Positions 47,295 to 55,858 of a stretch of DNA of 64,000 nt are shown here, piece by piece. How positions within the stretch are numbered: the first letter of the stretch is position 1; the number at the start of each line of letters is the position of its first letter. The position numbers were made by a program, and so were the translations under genes. The DNA comes from Microbacterium schleiferi (GTDB lineage Bacteria; Actinomycetota; Actinomycetes; Actinomycetales; Microbacteriaceae), in NCBI RefSeq assembly GCF_020781975.1, contig NZ_JAJGNI010000007.1, positions 162,887 through 226,886 of the forward strand, given 5' to 3'. The notes beneath the pieces were generated by a model that saw only the letters and a program-made list of their open reading frames with translations, was not told the DNA's origin and did no database searches.

Positions 47295-48039
47295 CTACTC
47301 GGTGTCGTTCCGCGTAGCCATGATGGTCCGAATGATCTCGAACTCGTCGGCCTGGGTCAGTCCCGCTCGCCGGGGGCGATCGACACCCCGCTTCAGCTCG
47401 TCTTCGAGCGTCCGGGTCACTGTCATCGCGAGTGGACGGGTTGTCCCGCCGGTGGAGCCGAAGGCGTCGGCGCGCCGCCTGGCGAACCCGGCGGATGCGG
47501 CAGGCAGCCACAGTGGCAGCGACCGCGGGCCCGCCCAGTAGCCAATACCCGAACCGGTCAGAGGGATCGCCGGGCCCGACGATGAGCCCAGGCCGGGCGA
47601 TGAACAGCCGATCCCCGATGGCATCCACCGTCGCCCGCTCGGCGGCGACCTTCGCATCCGCATACTGAGAAAGGTCGCGCGGGTCCACGAGGTCAGCCGA
47701 TTCATCGGCATCCGGCTCGTCGTTTCGCGCATAGACGGAAACGCTCGAGACGATGGTCCAGTGGGCGGCGTCGTGTGAGAGCGCTCGAAGTGCGCCGGTC
47801 ACGAGTTCGGGCGCGTACGAGAGCTCGATCACCTCATCCCACGGGCCGGTCACTTCGTCGTACGCCGAGGGCTGCGTGCGGTCGGCGCGGACGAGGCGCA
47901 CGCCCGGGGGAGCGGATCCCGCGCTCCCTCGGGCAAGGCACACGACCTCAGCGCCCTGCTCGTGCCACGCCCGGGCGACGCGCGCTCCCAACCAGGCGGT
48001 ACCGCCCAGCACCAGCACCCGAGTCACGTCGTCAGCCAA
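47295..48039 (-). pseudogene. NAD-dependent epimerase/reductase, central deletion and frame change
   Basis: The N-terminal 166 codons read as a Rossmann epimerase (VLVLGGTAWLGARVARAW, VSSVSVYAR, active-site-like SQYADAK, RPGLIVGPGDPSDRFGYW). Right after FGYW (about 47540) the frame becomes nonsense, while another frame continues with GPRSLPLWLP ... TLEDELKRGVDRPRRAGL and a TAG at 47295, which is the normal C-terminal end of this family. About 90-100 codons between these blocks are absent. TTG at 48039 or GTG at 48027 would start it. Not expected to make a working enzyme. Confidence 0.8.
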
Positions 48040-48093
48040 CCAGAGACGGACCGATCGATGTGTGTTGGTTCGCTGCGGGCTTACCGCGCCGAG

Positions 48094-49134
48094 TCAGGCA
48101 GTGACGGTGTCCCGCGTCGACTTCCAGCCCAGGGCCGGTGCCACGTGGGTCGCGAAGGCCTCGACGATCCGCAGGTTGAACGCAACCCCGAGCTGGCTCG
48201 GGATCGTGAGCATCAGGGTGTCGGCCGACTGCACGGCGGCATCCGCCATTAGCTGATCGACGAGCACATCGGGAGCACCTGCGTAGGTCTTCCCGAACGT
48301 CGAGCGCATCCCGTCGATGTAGCCGACGCCGTCGCCGTCTTGGCGGCCGCCGAAGTACATCTCGTCTTCGGCTGTCGTGATCGGGAAGATGCTGCGGCTG
48401 ACCGACACGCGCGGTTCGCCAGCGTGACCTGCGCCGCGCCAGGCTTCGCGGAACGCGTCGATCTGCTGTGCCTGAAGCTCATCGAAGGGGAGGCCGCGAT
48501 CCTCGGTGAGGAGGGTCGACGACATGAGGTTGACACCCATCCGTCCTGCCCACTCGGCGGAGTCGCGATTGCCGGCTCCCCACCAGATGCGCGAGCGCAG
48601 CCCGGGGGAGTGCGGTTCGATGCGCTGCATCCCGGAGCCGCCGCCGAACGGGCTCATGGCGTCGCGCTCGGCCAGTCCGGCACCCTCGACCGCCTTCAAG
48701 AACAGGTCGAAGTGCTCACGAGCGATGTCCGCACCGCGAGGATCTGTCGAACCGGTGTAGCCGAACGCTTCGTAGCCGCGGACGACGGTCTCGGGTGACC
48801 CCCGGCTGACGCCGAGAGCGAGTCGACCGTCGCTGATCAGATCGACGGATGCCGCTTCTTCGGCTAGATACAGGGGGTTCTCGTAGCGCATGTCGATGAC
48901 ACCGGTGCCGACCTCGATGCGTTGCGTGCGCGCTGCGATGGCGGCGAGCAGCGGCATGGGAGACGACTGCTGCCTCGCGAAGTGGTGCACACGGAAGTAC
49001 GCGCCGTTGACGCCGAGATCATCCATGCCCTGGGCCAGATCGATCGCCTGGAGCATCGAGTCCTGCGCAGTGAGGATGTGTCCGCCGCCGAGGGGGCCGT
49101 AGTGGCCGAACGAGAGGGTTCCGAATCGCTGCAT
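48094..49134 (-). CDS. LLM-class flavin-dependent oxidoreductase
   Basis: 346-residue bacterial-luciferase-like monooxygenase barrel that uses reduced FMN or F420. Typical blocks: FRVHHFARQQSSPMPLLAAIAARTQRIEVGTGV, EEAASVDLISDGRLALGVSRGSPE, IWWGAGNRDSAEWAGRMGVNL. Substrate unknown. A gaagg ribosome site precedes the ATG. Confidence 0.92.
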   Translation of the reverse strand: MQRFGTLSFGHYGPLGGGHILTAQDSMLQAIDLAQGMDDLGVNGAYFRVHHFARQQSSPMPLLAAIAARTQRIEVGTGVIDMRYENPLYLAEEAASVDLISDGRLALGVSRGSPETVVRGYEAFGYTGSTDPRGADIAREHFDLFLKAVEGAGLAERDAMSPFGGGSGMQRIEPHSPGLRSRIWWGAGNRDSAEWAGRMGVNLMSSTLLTEDRGLPFDELQAQQIDAFREAWRGAGHAGEPRVSVSRSIFPITTAEDEMYFGGRQDGDGVGYIDGMRSTFGKTYAGAPDVLVDQLMADAAVQSADTLMLTIPSQLGVAFNLRIVEAFATHVAPALGWKSTRDTVTA

Positions 49135-49162
49135 GTCGGTGTCAACCTTCGAGGGGTGGTTT

Positions 49163-49732
49163 CTATTCCGGTGAATGGACCGAGGTGAGAGCGAGGTCGA
49201 GAGCGAGGACGTAGTCGTGCTCGAGGCGATCCCCGACCTGGAAGCGCTTCGTGCCGATCCGCACGAAACCCTGCTTGGCGTAGAAGCGCTGTGCGCGAGC
49301 GTTCTCCTGATTCACGCCGAGCCACATCCGGGTCGCGCCGCGGGTGATTGCCTCCTCGGCGGTGGCTCGGAGGAGCCCCGCTGCGATGCCGGTGCCATGG
49401 GCGCCCGGGAGCGCGTAGCACTTCGAAAGCTCGCTGACGCTCCAGTCTGGGGTCGGTGCATTGAGGCCGAGTGCGGCGCGAACGTCGGCATCCGTCGGTG
49501 GGGCAGCGACGAGCATCGTGTAGCCGACCAGCCGCCCCGCGGGATCCACGTCGACGAACAGCACGCGGCCGGGGTCGCTCAGGTAGGAGGTGAAGGATGC
49601 TTCGCTGAGGTTATCGTCGATGAAGCGGCGCTGGTCCTCGGCGGTCGAACCGGGCGGGCAGGCCAGGGGGAAGGTCGCGGCGGCCAGCTCGTGCAGAGCG
49701 GCGGCATCGGCGGGTCCGGCGCGTCGGATCAT
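49163..49732 (-). CDS. GNAT family N-acetyltransferase
   Basis: 189-residue complete GNAT: start MIRRAGPADAAAL, acetyl-CoA loop motif PGAHGTGIAAGLL (about 122-134) and C-terminal NARAQRFYAKQGF. Acceptor substrate unknown. It lies 28 bases upstream of the LLM oxidoreductase gene on the same strand, so the two are probably co-transcribed. Confidence 0.9.
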   Translation of the reverse strand: MIRRAGPADAAALHELAAATFPLACPPGSTAEDQRRFIDDNLSEASFTSYLSDPGRVLFVDVDPAGRLVGYTMLVAAPPTDADVRAALGLNAPTPDWSVSELSKCYALPGAHGTGIAAGLLRATAEEAITRGATRMWLGVNQENARAQRFYAKQGFVRIGTKRFQVGDRLEHDYVLALDLALTSVHSPE

Positions 49733-49855
49733 GCTCGTATTCTCCCGCGGCCTCAATGCCCACCGCGAGTCGCCGGAGTCGCTAACGTGAGTGTCATCGC
49801 CGCACGATCGCCGCAGAGGCGCGGTCGATCACGGCGCGTGACCCGGAGTGTGCCC

Positions 49856-50317
49856 ATGTACGTGCTCATCATCCTGCTGCAGACGCTGATCCTGCCGCTT
49901 GTCTCGGGCGGCATCCAGCTGCTCGTCGCCGGCGGGAATCCGTGGCTCGTCTTCGGGCTGTGGTGGGGGTTCTGGGGCGTCGGCATCCGTCTCGGGCTGG
50001 CAGGACTCAGCCAGATCATGAAGCCCGACCGCACCCGCAAGATCCTGGAGATCGACGCGACCGACGCGAACCAGGTGGTGCAGGAACTCGGCTACGCGAA
50101 CCTCGGCATGGGACTGACCGCGCTCGCGATTCCGTTCCTGCCCAGCTGGGGGGTGCTCCTGGCCGTTCCCGGCGCCCTGTTCCTCCTGTTGGCCGGGGTG
50201 CGACACATCGCGAAGCCGGGCAAGAAGCTCGCCGAGCAGGTGGCGACGTGGACGGACCTGGTCGTGTTCCTCGGGGTGCTCGCCGGCGTGATCGGTCTCG
50301 CGATGGTGGGCTGGTGA
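49856..50317 (+). CDS. Integral membrane protein of unknown function
   Basis: 153-residue membrane protein with about four helices (3-24, 30-50, 84-116 as two turns, 130-151) and a cytosolic loop with KPDRTRKILEIDATDANQ. Start set at MYVLIILL; in-frame GTGs at 49838 and 49850 are possible. No recognised family. Divergent from the GNAT gene. Confidence 0.72.
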   Translation: MYVLIILLQTLILPLVSGGIQLLVAGGNPWLVFGLWWGFWGVGIRLGLAGLSQIMKPDRTRKILEIDATDANQVVQELGYANLGMGLTALAIPFLPSWGVLLAVPGALFLLLAGVRHIAKPGKKLAEQVATWTDLVVFLGVLAGVIGLAMVGW

Positions 50318-50356
50318 GCGGCGCTTTGTGAGGACAGCCATTGTGAGGACAGCACT

Positions 50357-51078
50357 GTGACGTTCGAGATCCGTCCCCTCCGTCTCGATGAGATGGCGAT
50401 GCCCGTGGAGTGGGCAGCCCGCGAGGGCTGGAATCCGGGTCATTCGGATGCCGGGCTCGATCACCTGGCCGACGTCCGTACCGTCGGCCTGGACGGTGTG
50501 GTCGATCAGCAGCACAACTACCGCAGGTCGGGGTTCGTCCTCGCCCACCGCAACGTCCGGTACGCGGGGGTCGCTCCGCTGCGGGTGGTCGCGACGAACG
50601 GGCGGCGGAGCATCACGCTCGTGCCGGCAGCGGATGTCGATCCTTCGGCTCTGGAGCGCTACGACGCCGCGCACTTCGGCGCGAAGCGCAGCGATTTCCT
50701 CCGTGCCTGGACCACCGACTCCAGCCACCGCGCCTTGGTCGCCGTCCGTGGTTCAGACGACGGAACGGCAGGCGACGGGACCGTCGGCGACGTCGCGGGG
50801 TACGGGGTCATCCGACCGTGCCGAGATGGATTCAAGGTCGGCCGCTGTTCGCGAAGGATGCCGCCACCGCGGCGCAGCTGATCGAGGGCCTCGTCCAGGG
50901 CGTGGCGCCCGGGGCGGCGATCTTCCTCGATCCACCCACCGTCAACGCGGAGGCCGTGCAGCTGGCGGAGAGCCTCGGGATGCGCCCGGTGTTCGAGACG
51001 GCCCGCATGTACCGTGGCAAGCCCCTCGACCTCCCGATCGACGACGTCTTCGGCATCACGACGTTCGAGCTGGGGTGA
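50357..51078 (+). pseudogene. GNAT N-acetyltransferase, internal deletion and frameshift
   Basis: Starts as a two-domain GNAT (IRPLRLDEMAMPVEWAAREGWNPG) but jumps from GHSDAG straight to RTVGLDGVVDQQ, skipping about 55-65 codons that carry the acetyl-CoA RxxGxG loop. The second half then runs normally to GYGVIRPCRDGFKVG, where a single missing C at about 50841 shifts the frame; adding one base restores PLFAKDAATAAQLIEGL through MYRGKPLDLPIDDVFG to the stop at 51078. Two independent lesions, so a true pseudogene is likely. Confidence 0.82.
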
Positions 51079-51121
51079 CCCGTGCCCGGAGTCAGCTGAC
51101 CCTCGGAGCTCGGTATCAGAC

Positions 51122-52360
51122 CTACAGGGAGGCGAATGCTTCGAAGACCGTGCCCTCGGGGAGGGGATCCCAGAAGGTCGCCTCGAACTGCACCTTCGTG
51201 CCGTCGCTGGGCAAGCGGTCGACATAGGTCCATGCCCCGCCGATGATCTGGCCCGAGGTGTCCCGGGCGACCACGGTGATCTGCACGAGTTCCTGGTCTT
51301 CCTCGAAGTCCCCGCTGACCGTGCCGGTCACGGTTGTCGAGAAGTCATCGGATGTCGCGGCGAGGTCGCCGAGCGTGAACTCACCGGTCTCGGCGAAGGG
51401 GGAGAGGATCGCGTCGGCAGCGGTCGGGCCGATGACGTTGAGGTCGACGATCTCGCCGGCCCCGACCTCGTAGAAGTCGCCGACGAGCGCGGCCTCACCC
51501 GACAAGATGACGCGGTACTCGTTCGAGGTGTCGAGGATCGTGCCGTCCGCGCCGATCGCCTCGACATCGATGCTCGCGAAGTCGAAGATGTAGTCCTGGT
51601 TGGGGTTCTCGAACATCACGACGTACCACCACGTCTCGGGATCGAACTCGTACCGGCCGAACGACCCGTCGGTGATCACGATGTCCCGGGCGGTCGTGAC
51701 GTCATCCGCGGGCTCGTCGTCTTCGGGCGCGATCGTCTCCTGCGCGATCTCGTCCTGTATCGCGTCGTTCAGGACGGCGCCGCCGATCCACAGGAACGAC
51801 AGCGCGATCATGACAACCGAGATGATCCCGCCGACGACCGAGAGGATGAGGGCGGTGATGCTCATGCCGGTGCCGCCCTGCTTCTTGCTGATGAGGGCGA
51901 TGAGGGCGATGATGAACGCCGCGAGCAGGACGAGCCCGGCGATCCAGTTCACGAACGGGATGAATGCCATCACGACACCGACGATCGCGAGGATCAGGGC
52001 GATGATCGCGAGCGTCTTGGGCCGGGTGTCAGGGGCCTTCGGCGGTGCCGGCGGGACGCCGTAGCCTGCCGGCGGATAGCCGGGAGCGCCCGGAGCAACG
52101 CCGTAGCCGGGCGCCCCGGGTGCGGCCCCATAGACCGGAGCGGCGGGCGGAGCTCCATACGGTGTCGTTGGGGCCGTGGGATACCCAGCCGGTGGCGCGT
52201 ACGCCGGCGGTGCCGCGGGCACGGCGGCGGGCGGTTCGGGCGCGGCAGCGGGCGATTCGGGCGCGGCAGCGGGCTCCGGTGCCGGCGCCACGGGTGGTTC
52301 GGCTGCGTCCGGCGCCGGGTTCTGCGGTTCTTCCAGGCCGGCGGGTGTGTCGTTCGACAT
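51122..52360 (-). CDS. Pro/Ala-rich DUF4190-like membrane protein with extracellular domain
   Basis: 412 residues: long disordered N-terminus of Pro/Ala/Gly/Tyr repeats (about 1-115, with repeated GAPGYG units), two or three membrane helices with the DUF4190-type ALILAIVGVVMAFIPFV and MSITALILSVVGGIISVV (about 118-205), then an extracellular beta-rich domain (about 240-412) resembling DUF4352-type modules. gggagag ribosome site before the ATG at 52360. Likely a surface or stress-sensing protein; function unknown. Confidence 0.78.
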   Translation of the reverse strand: MSNDTPAGLEEPQNPAPDAAEPPVAPAPEPAAAPESPAAAPEPPAAVPAAPPAYAPPAGYPTAPTTPYGAPPAAPVYGAAPGAPGYGVAPGAPGYPPAGYGVPPAPPKAPDTRPKTLAIIALILAIVGVVMAFIPFVNWIAGLVLLAAFIIALIALISKKQGGTGMSITALILSVVGGIISVVMIALSFLWIGGAVLNDAIQDEIAQETIAPEDDEPADDVTTARDIVITDGSFGRYEFDPETWWYVVMFENPNQDYIFDFASIDVEAIGADGTILDTSNEYRVILSGEAALVGDFYEVGAGEIVDLNVIGPTAADAILSPFAETGEFTLGDLAATSDDFSTTVTGTVSGDFEEDQELVQITVVARDTSGQIIGGAWTYVDRLPSDGTKVQFEATFWDPLPEGTVFEAFASL

Positions 52361-52480
52361 CGGTCTCTCCCCTTCACTGGACGCTGAGCGCCGCGGCATT
52401 CCCCCGCCGCAGTACTGACGTTAGCGGCCTGGCCTGCGGGGCAAAAGCGCATTTCCCGCGCCGCGAGAGTGAGGGCTTCG

Positions 52481-52486
52481 TAGGCT
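52481..52486 (+). promoter_or_regulatory. -10 box of leaderless small membrane gene
   Basis: TAGGCT ends six bases before the ATG at 52493; drives the small membrane gene and the coupled dehydrogenase gene. Confidence 0.5.
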
Positions 52487-52492
52487 GGGACC

Positions 52493-52678
52493 ATGAACAA
52501 AGGCACTCTCTGGACCGTCCTCGGAGTCATCGCCGCGATCGTGATCGCCTGGCTGCTCGTGGAACTGCTGTGGGGTGTGGCGATGCTCATCCTCAAGCTC
52601 GCGGTGGTCGCCGTCGTCGCCGTCGTCGTCTACTTCGTCTTGCACGCGGTGTTCGCGAGGTCGTCGTCCTCAGAATGA
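52493..52678 (+). CDS. 61-residue two-helix membrane protein
   Basis: Small hydrophobic protein, helices about 7-28 and 29-53, basic and Ser-rich C-terminus. Its TGA overlaps the next ATG by four bases (ATGA), so it is co-translated with the sugar-dehydrogenase-like protein and could be its membrane partner. Leaderless start. Function unknown. Confidence 0.75.
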   Translation: MNKGTLWTVLGVIAAIVIAWLLVELLWGVAMLILKLAVVAVVAVVVYFVLHAVFARSSSSE

Positions 52679-53853
52679 CCGTGCGTCGCCGGCTCCGGAT
52701 CGCTGCCCTCGGTGGGGGAGCGATGGCGGCCACGCTCACCCTGACCGCGTGCGTCGGCGGCGCTGGACCCGTTCCCTCTACCTCTGCCTCCGCCACCCCC
52801 GATGCCCGCAGCCCCCTCGTCGCTGAATCCAGTCCGACCCCGACCGTGCCGGTCGAGACCGCCCTGTGGCGCACGGCTGGTGCGCCGGCCGCGCTGGCGG
52901 GGTCGCTGCGGGTGCCGTGGTCGATCGTCCCGTTCGCCGACGGCACCCGGATCGTGAGTCTGCGGGGCGGCGCGGTGCTCGAGGTCGACGCGAGCGGGTC
53001 GACCCGCACGATCGGCACCGTCCCGGACGTGAACGTCGGCGGAGAGGGGGGTCTGCTCGGTCTCGCCGTCCTCGAGACGGATGCCGAACCCTGGCTCTAC
53101 GCGTACCTGACGAGCTGGAGCGACAATCGCGTCATCCGGATGCCGCTTGTGGGTGAGCCGGGAGAACGCAGCCTCGGCCCGGCAGAGGTGGTGCTCGAGG
53201 GGATCCCGAGGGCGGGGAACCACAACGGCGGACGCATCGCGTTCGGCCCCGACGGGTACCTCTACATCGCCACCGGGGATGCGGGAAACACCGGGGCCTC
53301 GCAGGACCCCGCGTCGCTGGCGGGGAAGATCCTGCGCGTCGGAGTGGACGGGATACCCGCGCAGTCCAATCCGTTCGGCAATGCCGTGTACTCCCTCGGT
53401 CACCGGAACGTGCAGGGTCTTGCGTGGACCGCCGACGGCACGATGTGGGCGACCGAGTTCGGGCAGAACGCGACCGACGAGATCAACCGCATCGTCGCGG
53501 GCGGGAACTACGGCTGGCCGGTGCACGAGGGCCCGGCCGGAGACCCGGCGTACATCGATCCGGTGGTCACGTGGACGACGGACGAGGCAAGCCCCAGCGG
53601 ACTGGCCGCCGCCGGTAGCACCCTGTTCGTCGCCGCGCTGCGGGGTGAACGCGTCTGGCAGGTCGACGTCGACGCGAGCGGTGCCCTGAGCGACCCGCAA
53701 CCCCTGTGGGTCGGGGAGTTCGGCCGCATCCGTGACGCGGTGATCGACGGAGACGAGCTGCTGCTGCTCACGAACAACACCGACGGTCGAGGCTCCCCGT
53801 CGGGCGACGACGATCGCCTCCTGAGTGTTCAGATCGTCGAAGCAGCCCCCTGA
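52675..53853 (+). CDS. PQQ-dependent sugar dehydrogenase-like (GdhB/YliI) lipoprotein
   Basis: 392 residues: signal peptide with TACVGG lipobox-like Cys near 27, Ser/Thr linker, then a six-bladed beta-propeller of the soluble glucose dehydrogenase / Asd family: GGEGGLLGLAV, NHNGGRIAFGPDGYLYIATGD, SLGHRNVQGLAW and NYGWPVHEG are hallmark blades. Oxidises aldose sugars in the periplasm-like space if PQQ is available; no PQQ genes are in view. Translationally coupled to the small membrane gene. Confidence 0.88.
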   Translation: MTVRRRLRIAALGGGAMAATLTLTACVGGAGPVPSTSASATPDARSPLVAESSPTPTVPVETALWRTAGAPAALAGSLRVPWSIVPFADGTRIVSLRGGAVLEVDASGSTRTIGTVPDVNVGGEGGLLGLAVLETDAEPWLYAYLTSWSDNRVIRMPLVGEPGERSLGPAEVVLEGIPRAGNHNGGRIAFGPDGYLYIATGDAGNTGASQDPASLAGKILRVGVDGIPAQSNPFGNAVYSLGHRNVQGLAWTADGTMWATEFGQNATDEINRIVAGGNYGWPVHEGPAGDPAYIDPVVTWTTDEASPSGLAAAGSTLFVAALRGERVWQVDVDASGALSDPQPLWVGEFGRIRDAVIDGDELLLLTNNTDGRGSPSGDDDRLLSVQIVEAAP

Positions 53854-53868
53854 TCCGCGGTGTTCCTC

Positions 53869-54552
53869 TCAGGCCGGACGCGGGCGCGCGGCGACGAGGA
53901 TGCCGGCCAGGACGACCGCCGCGATGACGCCGAGCCAGAGCGCCGGCGACCCCACGGTCGCGTAGACGGCGGCGCCGCCGACGGCGCCGACGGCGATCCC
54001 GAGCCAGAGCGCCAGATAGCGCAGCCAGCTCGTGCGATCGCCACCGCGGAACGCGCCGACGATCCCCTCGCCGATCTTCACCAGGGCTCCGGTCATGTAG
54101 GTGATGCCGAACGAGGGTTCACCGCGTCCGCTGAAGACGGTGTTGACGGCCCCCATCGCGAACGAGAGGCAGACGGCTGTGGGGGCAACCCCCATGAGTG
54201 CTGCGCCGGTGAGGGCGTTCGGGTCGACCGGCGGCGCACCCGAGAGGAGGGCGCCGATCGCGATGACGCCGGCGACGCCGACGAGGATGATCCCGCCGCG
54301 ATCGCGACCGGGGGAGCTGACGATCGTGCCACCCATCACCCCGAGCACGAAGCCCAGGATCACCAGGAACCCGAAGCCCGCGGCGGCGAGGTCCCCGCCT
54401 GCCAGCTCGACCCCCGACTGGGTGGTGTTGCCGCTCATGAACGAGACGAAGTATCCGCCGAGGTAGACGAAGGCGATGCCGTCGATGTATCCGGCGAGGA
54501 TCGCGAGTGCAACGGCGATGGCCAGCCGGAAACGCGTGAGCGACCTGACCAC
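53869..54552 (-). CDS. YoaK/DUF1275 family membrane protein
   Basis: About 227-residue integral membrane protein with six helices; DUF1275 signatures GYIDGIAFVYLGGYFVSFMSGN and SFGITYMTGALVKIGEGIV. Function of the family is unclear. GTG at 54552 chosen (ggaaggg upstream); a GTG ten codons further up (54582) is an alternative. Confidence 0.85.
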   Translation of the reverse strand: MVRSLTRFRLAIAVALAILAGYIDGIAFVYLGGYFVSFMSGNTTQSGVELAGGDLAAAGFGFLVILGFVLGVMGGTIVSSPGRDRGGIILVGVAGVIAIGALLSGAPPVDPNALTGAALMGVAPTAVCLSFAMGAVNTVFSGRGEPSFGITYMTGALVKIGEGIVGAFRGGDRTSWLRYLALWLGIAVGAVGGAAVYATVGSPALWLGVIAAVVLAGILVAARPRPA

Positions 54553-54648
54553 GACGACCCTTCCGGCGGCGCATTCCTCCACACCGACCTGCCCCAGAGT
54601 ATCGGCCCGTCGATCCGGCTCGTGGCCAGCGATGTCTGTCGGCAGACC

Positions 54649-54654
54649 TAGAGT
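54649..54654 (+). promoter_or_regulatory. -10 box upstream of the 8-codon leader ORF
   Basis: TAGAGT ends seven bases before the GTG at 54662, the same spacing as the leaderless genes in this window, and not before the nuclease GTG at 54685. Confidence 0.5.
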
Positions 54655-54661
54655 CGAGGGC

Positions 54662-54688
54662 GTGGAAGAACCGGCGGACACCCTGTGA
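54662..54688 (+). CDS. Eight-codon leader ORF coupled to the HNH nuclease
   Basis: GTG start in leaderless position followed by seven codons (peptide MEEPADTL) and TGA. The TGA overlaps the GTG of the next gene (GTGA), so ribosomes finishing the leader can re-initiate there. The nuclease has no ribosome site of its own. No attenuator hairpin or regulatory codon run is visible, so simple coupling is the likeliest role. Confidence 0.5.
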   Translation: MEEPADTL

Positions 54689-55377
54689 GACGAGCGGTGA
54701 TCGTGCTCGGGATTCTCGCCGCTCTGGCGGGGGTCGTCGTCATCGCGGTGATCAGCTGGAGCGCCGCCTCTCGGCCGGGCGCGGAGGCGCGGCGGAACCC
54801 GGTGACTGCGCCGGCGATCGATGCCGCGTCGGCGCAGGAGATGCTGTCGCGGCTGCCGACGGTCTCGGGGGTAGTGGACGCGCCATACCAGCGTGATCTG
54901 TTCGGAGAGCGCTGGGCCGACGTCGACGGCAACGGGTGCGACACCCGCAACGATGTCCTCGCCCGTGACCTGTCGGCGGTGGTCTTTCGCGAGGGGAGTG
55001 GCGAGTGCAAGGTCCTCGAGGGGGTGCTCGTCGATCCCTACGACGGGCACACCGAGAGCTTCACGTCCGGGGAGCAGACGTCCCCTCTCGTGCAGATCGA
55101 CCACATCGTCGCATTGGCGTGGGCGTGGCGCCACGGCGCTGATCGGTGGTCGGATGCCGAGCGCCTCGTCTTCGCGAACGACCCGGCGAACCTGGTGGTG
55201 ACGGCGGATGAGATCAACTCCGCCAAGAGCGACTCGGGCCCGGCCGAGTGGATGCCGCCGGCTGCGGCATCCGTGTGCGGATATGTGATCGCCTGGGTGA
55301 GCGTCGTCGATGCCTACGACCTCGGGATCACCGGCCCCGATCGGGAGGCGGCGCGCTCAGCCCTGACGCGCTGCTGA
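54685..55377 (+). CDS. Secreted HNH nuclease (DUF1524/GmrSD C-terminal type)
   Basis: 230-residue exported protein: signal anchor (about 3-27), then an HNH domain with catalytic QIDHIVALAWAWRHGA (about 131-146) and NLVVTADEINSAKSDSGPAEWMPP (about 170-193). Four Cys, probably two disulfides (DGNGCDTRND, GECKVLEG). Such actinobacterial proteins are thought to degrade extracellular DNA. Expressed by coupling from the tiny leader ORF. Confidence 0.88.
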   Translation: MRRAVIVLGILAALAGVVVIAVISWSAASRPGAEARRNPVTAPAIDAASAQEMLSRLPTVSGVVDAPYQRDLFGERWADVDGNGCDTRNDVLARDLSAVVFREGSGECKVLEGVLVDPYDGHTESFTSGEQTSPLVQIDHIVALAWAWRHGADRWSDAERLVFANDPANLVVTADEINSAKSDSGPAEWMPPAAASVCGYVIAWVSVVDAYDLGITGPDREAARSALTRC

Positions 55378-55419
55378 CCCCGTTGACGCGGTACCCAGGG
55401 ACCTCGCGACTTCGCTTGT

Positions 55420-55425
55420 TAGCGT
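55420..55425 (+). promoter_or_regulatory. -10 box of leaderless TIGR02611 transcript
   Basis: TAGCGT ends seven bases before the ATG at 55433. Confidence 0.5.
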
Positions 55426-55432
55426 CGTCGCC

Positions 55433-55858
55433 ATGCCCCCCATCTCTGGTTCGGCACGCACCATGCCCGATCTGGACGCCCCGACCGGGCGCAACGGGTC
55501 CACGGCGCTGGAGCAGGATATCCGTGCGGAGATCGCGGACGCCGAGCGCGAGGACCGCCCGATCAGACGGATGCTGCGCACAGCGCGCGCGTGGGTTGCG
55601 CGGCATCCGCGGGTCGAGATCGCCTACCGTGTCGGCGTCGCCGTGGTCGGGACGATCATGGCCCTCGGTGGACTCGTACTCGTTCCCCTGCCGGGACCGG
55701 GCTGGCTGATCGTGTTCCTCGGGCTCGCGGTGCTCGGCACCGAGTTCCACTGGGCGCGCCGGCTGTCGGGCTGGGTCAAGCGGATGCTGGACCGGTTCTG
55801 GCAGTGGTGGCGTCAGCGCCGCGCGGCTCGTGCCGCTCGCGAAGCTCGCGCAGAATAA
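55433..55858 (+). CDS. TIGR02611 / PGPGW-motif membrane protein
   Basis: 141-residue actinobacterial membrane protein with the diagnostic LVPLPGPGWLIVFLGLAVLGTEF (two helices about 68-104), basic amphipathic C-terminus. Function unknown. Its last 83 bases are overlapped by the antisense HNH pseudogene. Confidence 0.87.
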   Translation: MPPISGSARTMPDLDAPTGRNGSTALEQDIRAEIADAEREDRPIRRMLRTARAWVARHPRVEIAYRVGVAVVGTIMALGGLVLVPLPGPGWLIVFLGLAVLGTEFHWARRLSGWVKRMLDRFWQWWRQRRAARAAREARAE

